From contig CAZNPZ010000002.1 of NCBI GenBank assembly GCA_964575255.1, forward strand, positions 1-64,000: a stretch of 64,000 nt of DNA, in the 5' to 3' direction. Positions 33,379 through 40,785 of the stretch are shown here, one piece after another. The position numbers and the translations under genes are program-made. Position 1 is the first letter of the stretch, and each line of letters begins with the position of its first letter. The notes below the pieces were generated by a model. That model saw only the letters and a list, made by a program, of their open reading frames with translations, was not told the origin of the DNA and did no database searches. The DNA is from JAEZHK01 sp964575255. GTDB taxonomy: Bacteria > Bacillota > Clostridia > Christensenellales > Aristaeellaceae.

Positions 33379-34374
33379 ATGAAGAAACTGGCAGTTCTGG
33401 CACTTGCTCTGGCATTGGTGCTGGGTCTCGGCGCCAGCGCGTCCGCGCTGACCGTCGCGTTCTCTCAGATTGGTCAGGAATCCGACTGGCGTACCGCCAA
33501 CACCGACGACCTCAAGGCTGGCATCCAGGCCGAGGGCTGGACCTTGGTGTATGACGACGCGCAGCAGAAGCAGGAGAACCAGATCAAGGCTCTCCGGAAC
33601 TTCATCTCTCAGGGCGTTGATTACATCCTCTTCACCGGCGTTGTGACGACTGGCTGGGACGAGGTTCTCAAGGAAGTCAATGAGGCTGAGATCCCGCTGA
33701 TCCTGATCGACCGTATGCCTGACTGCGCAGACCAGATCGAGTACGCCGCCGCGTTCGGCGGTGACTTCACGGCAGAAGGCCGCCGGATGGGCTTCTGGGC
33801 CGGCAACTACCTGAAGAGCGTCGGCCGCGATCAGGAAGAGATTAACGCCGTCCGCCTCGAAGGCACCACCGGCGCCACCGCCGCCACCGAGCGCACCGCG
33901 GGCATCGACGAAGCGCTGAAGAACTTCCCCAACATCAAGATCGTCGCCTCCCAGACCGGCAACTTCACCCGCGCCGAAGGCCAGGCCGTCATGGAGAGCT
34001 TCCTGAAGTCCCAGCCGGACATCGACATGCTGTTCGCTGAGAACGACGACATGGCGCTGGGCGCCATCGCCGCCATCAAGGCCGCCGGCAAGGTTCCGGG
34101 CAAGGACATCATCATCATCGGCTGCGACTCCGTGAAGGCCGCGTTTGACGCGATCGTCGCGGGCGAAATGAACGCCACCATCGAGTGCACGCCGCTCTAC
34201 TCCAAGTTCGTCGTGCAGTGCATCAAGGATCTCGAAGCGGGCAAGACCTTCGGCAAGGAAGTCCTGCATCCGGACGAGTTCGCCTATGACGCCACCGGCG
34301 GCATCGCCTACAACGAGGATGGCACCGCGCTGTCCATCAAGGCTGCCGACGTCATCGCCGACCGCAAGTACTAA
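33379..34374 (+). CDS. Galactofuranose-type ABC importer substrate-binding protein (YtfQ-like)
   Basis: 331 residues from ATG 33379, 10 bases after GGAGGG. Signal peptide LALALVLGLGASASA without a lipobox, then VAFSQIGQESDWRTANTDDL, DDAQQKQENQIKALRNFI, VDYILFTGVVTTGWDEVL, LILIDRMP, FAENDDMALGAIAAIKAAG. E. coli YtfQ binds galactofuranose and galactose; the WR pair and LIDR stretch at the binding site are kept. Codons are strongly biased to C-ending forms, as in highly expressed genes. First gene of the importer unit. Confidence 0.93.
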   Translation: MKKLAVLALALALVLGLGASASALTVAFSQIGQESDWRTANTDDLKAGIQAEGWTLVYDDAQQKQENQIKALRNFISQGVDYILFTGVVTTGWDEVLKEVNEAEIPLILIDRMPDCADQIEYAAAFGGDFTAEGRRMGFWAGNYLKSVGRDQEEINAVRLEGTTGATAATERTAGIDEALKNFPNIKIVASQTGNFTRAEGQAVMESFLKSQPDIDMLFAENDDMALGAIAAIKAAGKVPGKDIIIIGCDSVKAAFDAIVAGEMNATIECTPLYSKFVVQCIKDLEAGKTFGKEVLHPDEFAYDATGGIAYNEDGTALSIKAADVIADRKY

Positions 34375-34405
34375 TTCCTGCTGCCGGCTTATGTGAATGA
34401 GCCAC

Positions 34406-34435
34406 GACGGATGAGGGCCGGCGCCCTCATCCGTC
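34406..34435 (+). promoter_or_regulatory. Stem-loop between SBP and ATPase genes
   Basis: A perfect 13-bp stem (GACGGATGAGGGC / GCCCTCATCCGTC, loop CGGC) lies 31 bases after the SBP stop, without a T-run. Such hairpins behind binding-protein genes commonly protect the upstream mRNA or reduce read-through, giving more SBP than ATPase. Confidence 0.65.
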
Positions 34436-34482
34436 CTTACTATATCAACAATCGGACGCATTGTGATTGAGGGGATGATCGT

Positions 34483-35994
34483 TTGCAGGACAACATTCTG
34501 GACATGAAAGGCATTTCGATCCAGTTTCCGGGCGTCAAGGCGCTGGACAATGTGGATTTTTCGCTGAAAAGGGGCGAAGTGCACGCGCTGCTGGGGGAAA
34601 ACGGCGCGGGCAAATCCACGCTCATCAAATGCCTGACCGGTGTTCATCACATGGACACGGGCACGATCGTGCTGGATGGTGCGGAAATCAAGCCGTCCAC
34701 GCCGCAAGCCGCCATCGACATGGGCATTTCCACGGTGTTCCAGGAGGTCAACCTGTGCCCCAATCTCACGGTGGCCGAGAACATCTTCATAGGACGACAG
34801 CCGATGAAGTACGGGCAGATCGATTGGAAGACGATCAACCGCCGCGCGTCAGAACTGATGCAGCGCATGGGGATGTCGATCGATGTGACGCTGCCGCTTT
34901 CGTACTATTCGATCGCCATCCAACAGATGGCGTCCATCGCGCGCGCGGTGGACATCAAGGCCAAGGTGCTGATTCTGGATGAGCCGACCTCCTCGCTGGA
35001 CGAGCATGAGGTGGAGCGCCTCTTTCACGTCGTGCGCGACCTGAAAGCCGAAGGGCTGGGGATCATCTTCATCACCCACTTCCTGGATCAGGTGTTCCAG
35101 ATTTCCGACCGGATCACGGTGCTCCGGAACGGAAAGCTGGTCGGGAAGTACGAGGCGCACGAGATTTCAAAGCTGGATTTGGTCACCCACATGATCGGGA
35201 AAGACATGAACGAGATCTTCAACCTCAAGCGCGCGACGCAGAAGCCGAACGCGAAGCCGATGCTGGAGGCCGAGCACATCGGCATCCCCGGCAGCGTGGA
35301 GGATATCTCGTTTACGGTCAGGCAGGGCGAACTGGTAGGCTTCGCGGGGCTTCTGGGTTCGGGCCGCACGGAGACGGCGGAGATGCTTTTTGGCGTGAAA
35401 CGCCCTGCGCACGGCACGGTAAAGGTCAGGGACAAGGCGCTGTCCCTTAAGATGCCGCTGGACGCGATCAACCACAAGGTCGCGTTCTGCCCGGAAGACC
35501 GCAAACGGGATGGCATCATCGGCGATTTGTCGGTTCGGGAGAACATCTTCCTCGCGGTGCAGGCCAAGCGCGGCTTCTTAAAGCCGATGCCCCGTTCGGA
35601 ACAACAGGAACTTGCCGATAAGTACATCAAGCTCCTGTCCATTGCCACGCCCGACGCCGAGAAGAAGGTGGGCGAACTGTCCGGTGGCAACCAGCAGAAG
35701 GTGATCCTGGCGCGTTGGCTGGCGACGGAGCCGGACGTATTGATCCTGGACGAGCCGACGCGCGGCATCGACGTCGGCGCAAAGGCCGAGATTCAGCGGC
35801 TGATGCTGGAAATGTGCGAAAAGGACATGGCCGTAATCTTCATCAGTTCCGAACTGGATGAGATCATCCGGTGCAGTAACCGCATCATCGTCATGCGCGA
35901 CAGGGCGAAGGCCGGGGAACTGGACGGCGAGAACTGCCGGCAGGCCGACATTCTGGCCATCATCGCCAATGAAACCGCGGAGGTGAGCGCATGA
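34483..35994 (+). CDS. Sugar ABC importer ATPase with two nucleotide-binding domains (YtfR-like)
   Basis: 503 residues from TTG 34483, 8 bases after GAGGGG. First NBD: Walker A GENGAGKST, Walker B VLILDEPTSSLD, with the YtfR-type YYSIAIQQMASIARAVDIKA in place of the classic LSGGQ. Second NBD: degenerate Walker A (FAGLLGSGRTE), signature LSGGNQQKVILARWL and DVLILDEPTRGIDVG. This is the usual layout of carbohydrate-uptake-2 ATPases, energising two permeases. The stop overlaps the next start (ATGA). Confidence 0.95.
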   Translation: MQDNILDMKGISIQFPGVKALDNVDFSLKRGEVHALLGENGAGKSTLIKCLTGVHHMDTGTIVLDGAEIKPSTPQAAIDMGISTVFQEVNLCPNLTVAENIFIGRQPMKYGQIDWKTINRRASELMQRMGMSIDVTLPLSYYSIAIQQMASIARAVDIKAKVLILDEPTSSLDEHEVERLFHVVRDLKAEGLGIIFITHFLDQVFQISDRITVLRNGKLVGKYEAHEISKLDLVTHMIGKDMNEIFNLKRATQKPNAKPMLEAEHIGIPGSVEDISFTVRQGELVGFAGLLGSGRTETAEMLFGVKRPAHGTVKVRDKALSLKMPLDAINHKVAFCPEDRKRDGIIGDLSVRENIFLAVQAKRGFLKPMPRSEQQELADKYIKLLSIATPDAEKKVGELSGGNQQKVILARWLATEPDVLILDEPTRGIDVGAKAEIQRLMLEMCEKDMAVIFISSELDEIIRCSNRIIVMRDRAKAGELDGENCRQADILAIIANETAEVSA

Positions 35995-37064
35995 GACGGA
36001 AACTGAGCTGGGAGACCTTCGTCCGCTCCAAGATCTTCTGGGCGGTTGTCGCGGAAGTGGTGATCCTTCTGGTCAGCGTGCTCCTCAAACACGACTTCCT
36101 GAAGATTGTCATCAACGAGGGAACCGGCATGCTCTACGGCGTGCCGATCGACATTCTGAACCGCTCGTCAGAGATCACGATCATCGCGATGGGCATGACG
36201 CTGGTCATCGCGCTGGGCGGCACCGACCTTTCGGTCGGCGCGCTGGTGGCGGTGTCGGGCGCGATGGCGCTGAAGTTCCTCCGTTGGGACGTCACACAGT
36301 ACCCGACGCCGGGCGACTACACCATCATGCCGTACATTCTGGTGATTGCCGTGCCGCTCCTCGTCTGCACGCTGATGGGCGCGTTCAACGGTTTCCTGAT
36401 CGCAAAGCTGGGCATGCAGCCGATCATCGCGACGCTGATTCTGATGGTCGCCGGGCGCGGCATCGCACAGATCGCTACCAACGGCAAACAGTTCACCACG
36501 ATGTACACGCCGTTTCAGCAGATCGGGCAAGGGTACTTTCTGAAGCTGCCGATGCCGGTCATCATCACCATCGTGGTGGTCGCTTGCGTGGCGCTGTTTA
36601 CGCGAAAAACGTCGTTTGGCATGTTCGTGGAGTCGGTCGGCATCAACCCCAGCGCCAGCCGGGTTTCGGGCCTTCGCTCCAGCAGCATCATCATGATCGC
36701 TTTTATCATCACCGGCTTCCTGTCCGGCATTTCGGGGCTGATCTACTCCAGCCGGATTTCCTCCTGCGACTCCAACAACGCCGGCGTCAACAATGAGCTG
36801 AACGCAATCCTCGCGGTGGTCATCGGCGGCACGTCGATGTCGGGCGGCAAGTTTTCGCTGGCCGGGACGGTGATCGGCTCCCTGATCATCCAGACAATTG
36901 TCTCGCTGGTGTACTTCTTCGGCGTCGTGTCGGAGGCGATCATGGCGTTTGAGGCGATGATCATCGCGGTGGTCATCGTGTTGCAATCCGAACCGGTTCG
37001 GAAATTCTTCGCGACGCGCAAGCGCAGTAGGGTCGCGACGACGGGGGGTGCTGCCCGTGCTTAA
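35991..37064 (+). CDS. Sugar ABC importer permease (YtfT-like)
   Basis: 357 residues with about nine hydrophobic segments and the BPD_transp_2 pattern: IIAMGMTLVIALGGTDLSVG, GAFNGFLIAKLGMQPIIATL, and the coupling motif SVGINPSASRVSGLRSSSII followed by AVVIGGTSMSGGKFSLAGT. Overlaps the ATPase gene by 4 bases and the next permease by about 8. Confidence 0.94.
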   Translation: MRRKLSWETFVRSKIFWAVVAEVVILLVSVLLKHDFLKIVINEGTGMLYGVPIDILNRSSEITIIAMGMTLVIALGGTDLSVGALVAVSGAMALKFLRWDVTQYPTPGDYTIMPYILVIAVPLLVCTLMGAFNGFLIAKLGMQPIIATLILMVAGRGIAQIATNGKQFTTMYTPFQQIGQGYFLKLPMPVIITIVVVACVALFTRKTSFGMFVESVGINPSASRVSGLRSSSIIMIAFIITGFLSGISGLIYSSRISSCDSNNAGVNNELNAILAVVIGGTSMSGGKFSLAGTVIGSLIIQTIVSLVYFFGVVSEAIMAFEAMIIAVVIVLQSEPVRKFFATRKRSRVATTGGAARA

Positions 37065-38097
37065 GGCGGAATCAGGGCGCCCAAGAGCGCTCTCCAGACT
37101 TTTCAACCCCAAGTACATCATGGTGTACGCGACACTGGGCGTGTTCTTCCTCATCTACCTGTTCGGCGCGCTGATGTATGGCGACAAGGGCTTTACGTCT
37201 CTTCGGACGATCTGCCTGATGTTCTCCGACAACGCGTACATCGGCGTTTCGGCGGTGGGCATGACGATGGTTCTGATCACCGGCGGCATCGACCTTTCGG
37301 TGGCCGCTGTCGCGTCGCTGACTGGCATGATTATCGCCTACGGCACCACGATTCTTGGCATCGATCCGTGGCTGTGCATGCTGTTCTCCATCGTAGTCGG
37401 CACGGGGTTGGGGCTGATCATGGGCGCGGCGATCCACTACCTGAACGTGCCGCCGTTTATTACGACGCTGACCGGCATGTTCCTTGCGCGCGGCGTGTGC
37501 TCGCTGATCAGCCGCGAGTCCATCTCCATCGACAACGCGACGATTGACGCGCTGGCAGGTTGGAAGCAAAAATTCTATCATCTTGACGGCAGCATGATTA
37601 AGCCCATGGCGTCCATCAATGCCAGTGTTATCGTGTTCCTCTTCATGATCGTCGTTGGCATTATCATCCTGCAGAAGACGAAGATGGGCCGCAACATCTA
37701 CGCCATCGGAGGGAGCGAACAGTCCGCGAAACTGATGGGTCTGCCGGTGGGCAGAACCAAAATCTTTGTGTACGCGTTCAACGGCTTCTGCTCGGCTCTG
37801 GCGGGCATCGTATATGTACTGTACGTAAAGTCCGGCTGGAATCTCGCGCTGGCCGGTGGTGAACTGGACGTAATCTCTGCCGCGGTCATCGGCGGCGTCA
37901 TGCTGACCGGCGGCGTAGGCTACATGATCGGCACGATGTTCGGCGTGATGCTGAAGGCGACCATCCCCGCGCTGATCACGTTCGAGGGTACGCTGTCCTC
38001 CTGGTGGGGCAAGATCGCGACGGGCGTGCTGCTTTTGATCTTCATCGTCATCCAGCGCGCGGTGGTCACATACTCCGCGCGGCAGAAGGCGAAGTAG
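37057..38097 (+). CDS. Sugar ABC importer permease (YjfF-like)
   Basis: 346 residues from GTG 37057, preferred over GTG 37048 because the G-run 37043-37048 then serves as ribosome site. Motifs: AVGMTMVLITGGIDLSVAAV, HYLNVPPFITTLTGMFLARG, IGGSEQSAKLMGLPVGRTKI and AAVIGGVMLTGGVGYMIGT. Together with the preceding permease it forms a heterodimeric channel, as YtfT/YjfF in E. coli. A terminator follows. Confidence 0.93.
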   Translation: MLKAESGRPRALSRLFNPKYIMVYATLGVFFLIYLFGALMYGDKGFTSLRTICLMFSDNAYIGVSAVGMTMVLITGGIDLSVAAVASLTGMIIAYGTTILGIDPWLCMLFSIVVGTGLGLIMGAAIHYLNVPPFITTLTGMFLARGVCSLISRESISIDNATIDALAGWKQKFYHLDGSMIKPMASINASVIVFLFMIVVGIIILQKTKMGRNIYAIGGSEQSAKLMGLPVGRTKIFVYAFNGFCSALAGIVYVLYVKSGWNLALAGGELDVISAAVIGGVMLTGGVGYMIGTMFGVMLKATIPALITFEGTLSSWWGKIATGVLLLIFIVIQRAVVTYSARQKAK

Positions 38098-38127
38098 CCT
38101 CTGTTGATGTGTCAACTTCTTTTCACG

Positions 38128-38158
38128 GCCCGTTCGCTTGATGCGGCGGGCTATTTTT
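38128..38158 (+). terminator. Terminator of the sugar importer operon
   Basis: Hairpin with GCCCG/CGGGC and inner CGC/GCG pairs (small asymmetric bulge), followed by TATTTTTG, 30 bases after the permease stop. Confidence 0.75.
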
Positions 38159-38185
38159 GTTACCATGACGGGGGAGGGACATTTC

Positions 38186-38542
38186 ATGGGCTACGAATGG
38201 CTGGACGAGGCGCTTCTTCAAAAACCGGGCGCGATCAAGGATTACAAGGTGGAGTGGACTTGGTTTCGGTATATGGTGGGCGGCAAGCTGTTCGCGGCAT
38301 TAATGACGGACAGAGCGGGTCATCCTGTCGTCTCGCTGAAACTTGAACCCTTGGAGGGGGAATTCCTGCGCGGCCAGTATCTCGACATCACACCGGGATA
38401 CTATATGAACAAGCAGCACTGGAACACGATCCGGCTGGACGGCGCGGTGCCGGAGAGTCTCATTCTGGAACTCGCGGAGAAGTCCTACCGCCTGGTGCTG
38501 AAAGGCCTTAAAAGAGCGGACCGCGAGGCGCTGGGCATCTGA
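38186..38542 (+). CDS. MmcQ/YjbR-family protein
   Basis: 118 residues from ATG 38186 after GGGAGGG. Family landmarks: VEWTWFRYMVGGKLFAALM, an LKLEPLEG strand, ITPGYYMNKQHWNTI and the C-terminal LAEKSYRLVLKGLKR. The fold is the CyaY-like double-wing proposed to bind DNA; real function unproven. Single gene between the importer and the sensor kinase. Confidence 0.85.
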   Translation: MGYEWLDEALLQKPGAIKDYKVEWTWFRYMVGGKLFAALMTDRAGHPVVSLKLEPLEGEFLRGQYLDITPGYYMNKQHWNTIRLDGAVPESLILELAEKSYRLVLKGLKRADREALGI

Positions 38543-38584
38543 CCAGACCATACAAAGCTCGAAGCTGTTCCGCGACGGCATTCG

Positions 38585-38613
38585 TTGATGGCTGCGCGGG
38601 TTTGTGCTACAAT
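38585..38613 (+). promoter_or_regulatory. Promoter of the KdpD/KdpE-like pair
   Basis: TTGATG (38585-38590), 17-base spacer, TACAAT (38608-38613). Its position rules out the open frame's earlier ATGs at 38588 and 38612 as starts. Confidence 0.65.
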
Positions 38614-38623
38614 GTTCTGGGTG

Positions 38624-39691
38624 ATGTGTGTGAACGGGTTGATCCAGCGCCGGGCGATGTCCGACGCGCTGATTTTTCTTGCGACGGTCGCCGCCGCGGT
38701 GGCGGCCTGCCTTCCGCTGACTTTCGTGCGGGACGGCGGCGTGTACATGCCGATGATCTTCATGGCGGCGGTGCTCATCGTCGCCCGCTTCACGGCCGGA
38801 TACGTCTACAGCGTCGCAGCCGCCGTGGCCGGGGTCGTCTGGATCAGCTACATCTTCCGCCAGCCGTTCTTTGATTTTGATTTCCTGTACGGCGATTTGG
38901 TGATGTTCTCCTGCACGCTGGCGGTGGCGCTGATGACCTCCCGCATGACGCAGCAGATCCGGGAGCAGGAAGGCGCATACGCCGAGGCGGAGCGGGAGCG
39001 CGTACGTGGGAACCTGTTGCGCGCCGTATCCCACGACCTCAGAACGCCGCTCACGTCCATATTGGGCGCGAGTTCCGCGATTCTGGATAGCGGCGAGACG
39101 CTCCCGCTCGAACGGCGCAAAGAGTTGGTCAGGGGCATCAACGAGGACGCCGAATGGCTGATCCGCATGGTGGAGAACCTACTTTTGATCACCAAGGTGG
39201 AGGGCGCCGCGAAGATCGTCAAAAGAAGCGAAGCAGTCGAGGAAGTTGTGGCCGAGGCGGTTGCGAAATTTTTGAAGCACTACCCGGACAGCCTGATCGA
39301 GACGAGCGCACCGGATGAACTTTTAATGGCGCCTATGGACGCGCTTTTAATCGAGCAGGTGCTGTTCAACCTGCTCGAAAACGCGGTGTTGCATGGGAAG
39401 GCCGGGCGCATCGCGTTGACCGTCAGCAAAGTTGGGGAAGAGGCGGTGCTGGAGGTCGTAGACGATGGCAGGGGCATCCAGAAAACCGACATGCCGCACC
39501 TGTTTGACGGCTATATGGGCAGGGTGGAGCGCTCCTCGAGCGACAACAGCCGGAACATGGGCATCGGCCTTTCCGTATGCCTTTCAATCATCCAGGCGCA
39601 CGGCGGTCATATGGAGGCCCGAAATGTCCGGCCCTCCGGCGCGATGTTCCGGTTTACCCTTCCATTATCGGAGGCAGACGATGGACAATAA
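38624..39691 (+). CDS. Sensor histidine kinase, KdpD C-terminal-like (DUF4118 membrane domain)
   Basis: About 355 residues. Three to four hydrophobic segments (about 15-105) with VYMPMIFMAAVLIVARFTAG and VVWISYIFRQPFF match the KdpD membrane unit; then HisKA with phospho-His in LRAVSHDLRTPLTSILGASS and HATPase with FNLLENAVLHG, DDGRGI and GIGLSVC. It lacks the large N-terminal KdpD and Usp domains. Exact start unclear: ATG 38624, GTG 38630 and ATG 38657 are possible; 38624 is the first after the promoter. The regulator's start overlaps the end of this gene. Confidence 0.88.
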   Translation: MCVNGLIQRRAMSDALIFLATVAAAVAACLPLTFVRDGGVYMPMIFMAAVLIVARFTAGYVYSVAAAVAGVVWISYIFRQPFFDFDFLYGDLVMFSCTLAVALMTSRMTQQIREQEGAYAEAERERVRGNLLRAVSHDLRTPLTSILGASSAILDSGETLPLERRKELVRGINEDAEWLIRMVENLLLITKVEGAAKIVKRSEAVEEVVAEAVAKFLKHYPDSLIETSAPDELLMAPMDALLIEQVLFNLLENAVLHGKAGRIALTVSKVGEEAVLEVVDDGRGIQKTDMPHLFDGYMGRVERSSSDNSRNMGIGLSVCLSIIQAHGGHMEARNVRPSGAMFRFTLPLSEADDGQ

Positions 39692-40370
39692 ACCATGCGT
39701 ACTGGTCGTCGAAGACGAGCACAACATCCTTGGATTCATGCGGACGGTGCTGCAAGCGAATGGCTATCGGGTAATCGAGGCGTGCGACGCGTCGCAGGCG
39801 CTGTCGATGCTCCCATCGCATCTGCCGGATCTGATGGTTCTGGACCTGGGCCTTCCGGACATGGACGGCATGAACGTGATCAAGTCGGTTCGAGCCTGGT
39901 CGAAGATTCCGATCCTGGTGGTGTCGGCCCGCGATCAGGAGCGCGACAAGGTGCAGGCGCTGGATCTCGGCGCGGACGACTACATAACCAAGCCGTTCGG
40001 AACGTCCGAACTGCTTGCCCGGATCCGCACGGAACTGCGCCACGCGCAGACCACCTCCGCCAGGGAGGATGTGTTTGTCTCCGGCGAACTGACGGTGGAC
40101 TTCTTCCGCCGCCGCGTGTTCGTGGGCGATCAGGAGGCGCACCTGACGCAGATCGAATTCAAGATTGTGACCTGCCTCGCGAAGAACCCCGGGCGTGTCA
40201 TGACCTACGATCAGTTGATCGCCGAGGTCTGGGGCCCCAACGCGCTCAGCGACAACCAGATTTTGCGCGTCAACATGGCGAATATCCGCCGAAAGCTGGA
40301 AAAAAACCCCGCGGCGCCCCGCTACATCATCACCGAAATCGGCGTGGGCTACCGGATGAACGAGACATAG
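39681..40370 (+). CDS. KdpE/OmpR-type response regulator
   Basis: 229 residues: receiver with VVEDEHNILGF, phospho-Asp in LMVLDLGLPDMDGM, Lys in YITKPFG; C-terminal winged helix with LTQIEFKIVTCLAKNPGRVM and YIITEIGVGYRM. The sequence resembles KdpE closely. GGAGG lies 6 bases before the ATG. No kdpFABC potassium pump is in the window, so the target may be elsewhere or different. Confidence 0.9.
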   Translation: MDNKPCVLVVEDEHNILGFMRTVLQANGYRVIEACDASQALSMLPSHLPDLMVLDLGLPDMDGMNVIKSVRAWSKIPILVVSARDQERDKVQALDLGADDYITKPFGTSELLARIRTELRHAQTTSAREDVFVSGELTVDFFRRRVFVGDQEAHLTQIEFKIVTCLAKNPGRVMTYDQLIAEVWGPNALSDNQILRVNMANIRRKLEKNPAAPRYIITEIGVGYRMNET

Positions 40371-40440
40371 ACGTGCGAGGATCACAACTTCGATAAAGCT
40401 TCGTTGCGGAACGTTTTCATTCAGACGTCATCCTGCCCTA

Positions 40441-40650
40441 TAGGTGAGGGTGGAGAGGGCCGCAGCCCTTTCCACTTTACTCAATTCCGGCGGCGTGTAC
40501 GGCGGAATTGGCTTTCACCCAAAGGCCGAGCTCGCCCGGCCGACGGGGAAAGCGTACAAGAACCGGTTTCCGCCCGCAAACGCCGCAGCGTTTGAGGAAA
40601 CCGGCTCGTTCCCAATTCGGATGAAAGCCGCGCAGCGGATTTCATCCGAC
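40441..40650 (-). repeat. Dispersed intergenic repeat, copy D (inverted orientation)
   Basis: Occupies half of the gene-free stretch 40371-40785. Read on the minus strand it gives CGGATGAAATCCGC/GCGGCTTTCATCCG, GCCGGTTTCC/GGAAACCGGT around AAACGCTGCGGCGTTT, CGCTTTCCCCGTCGGCC with GCTCGGCCTTTGGGTGAAAG, CCGCCGTACACGCCGCCGG and GGGCTGCGGCCC: the same blocks as copies B and C, except that the first hairpin is a different one. The rest of the stretch is the secD promoter and leader; 40371-40440 shows nothing. Confidence 0.85.
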
Positions 40651-40692
40651 AGTGAATCTTGTCACCATCTTTATGGCGATACGGCGGCGATT

Positions 40693-40702
40693 ATGCTATA
40701 AT
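40693..40702 (+). promoter_or_regulatory. secDF promoter (extended -10)
   Basis: ATGCTATAAT carries the TGn extension directly before a perfect TATAAT (40697-40702); no convincing -35, as is common for extended -10 promoters. Confidence 0.6.
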
Positions 40703-40708
40703 CGTGTT

Positions 40709-40779
40709 TGTGTGATCGGAAGTCGGAGATTCCGAGGGTACGTGCGGCAATTAGCCCGCGGAGGCGGGCGCGTGGAGGT
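40709..40779 (+). promoter_or_regulatory. Structured secD leader
   Basis: The about 75-base leader contains TCGGAA/TTCCGA and GCCCGC-GGAG-GCGGGC hairpins directly before the ribosome site GGAGGT (40774-40779). The second hairpin ends within a few bases of the ribosome site, so it could affect translation. No known riboswitch class was recognised. Confidence 0.35.
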
Positions 40780-40785
40780 ATGGGG

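Noticed and set aside
33064..34707. 547-codon open frame on the minus strand across the importer SBP
   Set aside because: Mirror of the C-ending codon bias of the true SBP gene; no domain, no ribosome site, and it crosses a regulator gene, a promoter region and the ATPase gene.
34850..35010. Missing LSGGQ signature in the first domain of the sugar-importer ATPase as a sign of decay
   Set aside because: The YtfR subgroup normally has a variant signature of this kind, and the rest of the domain is intact.
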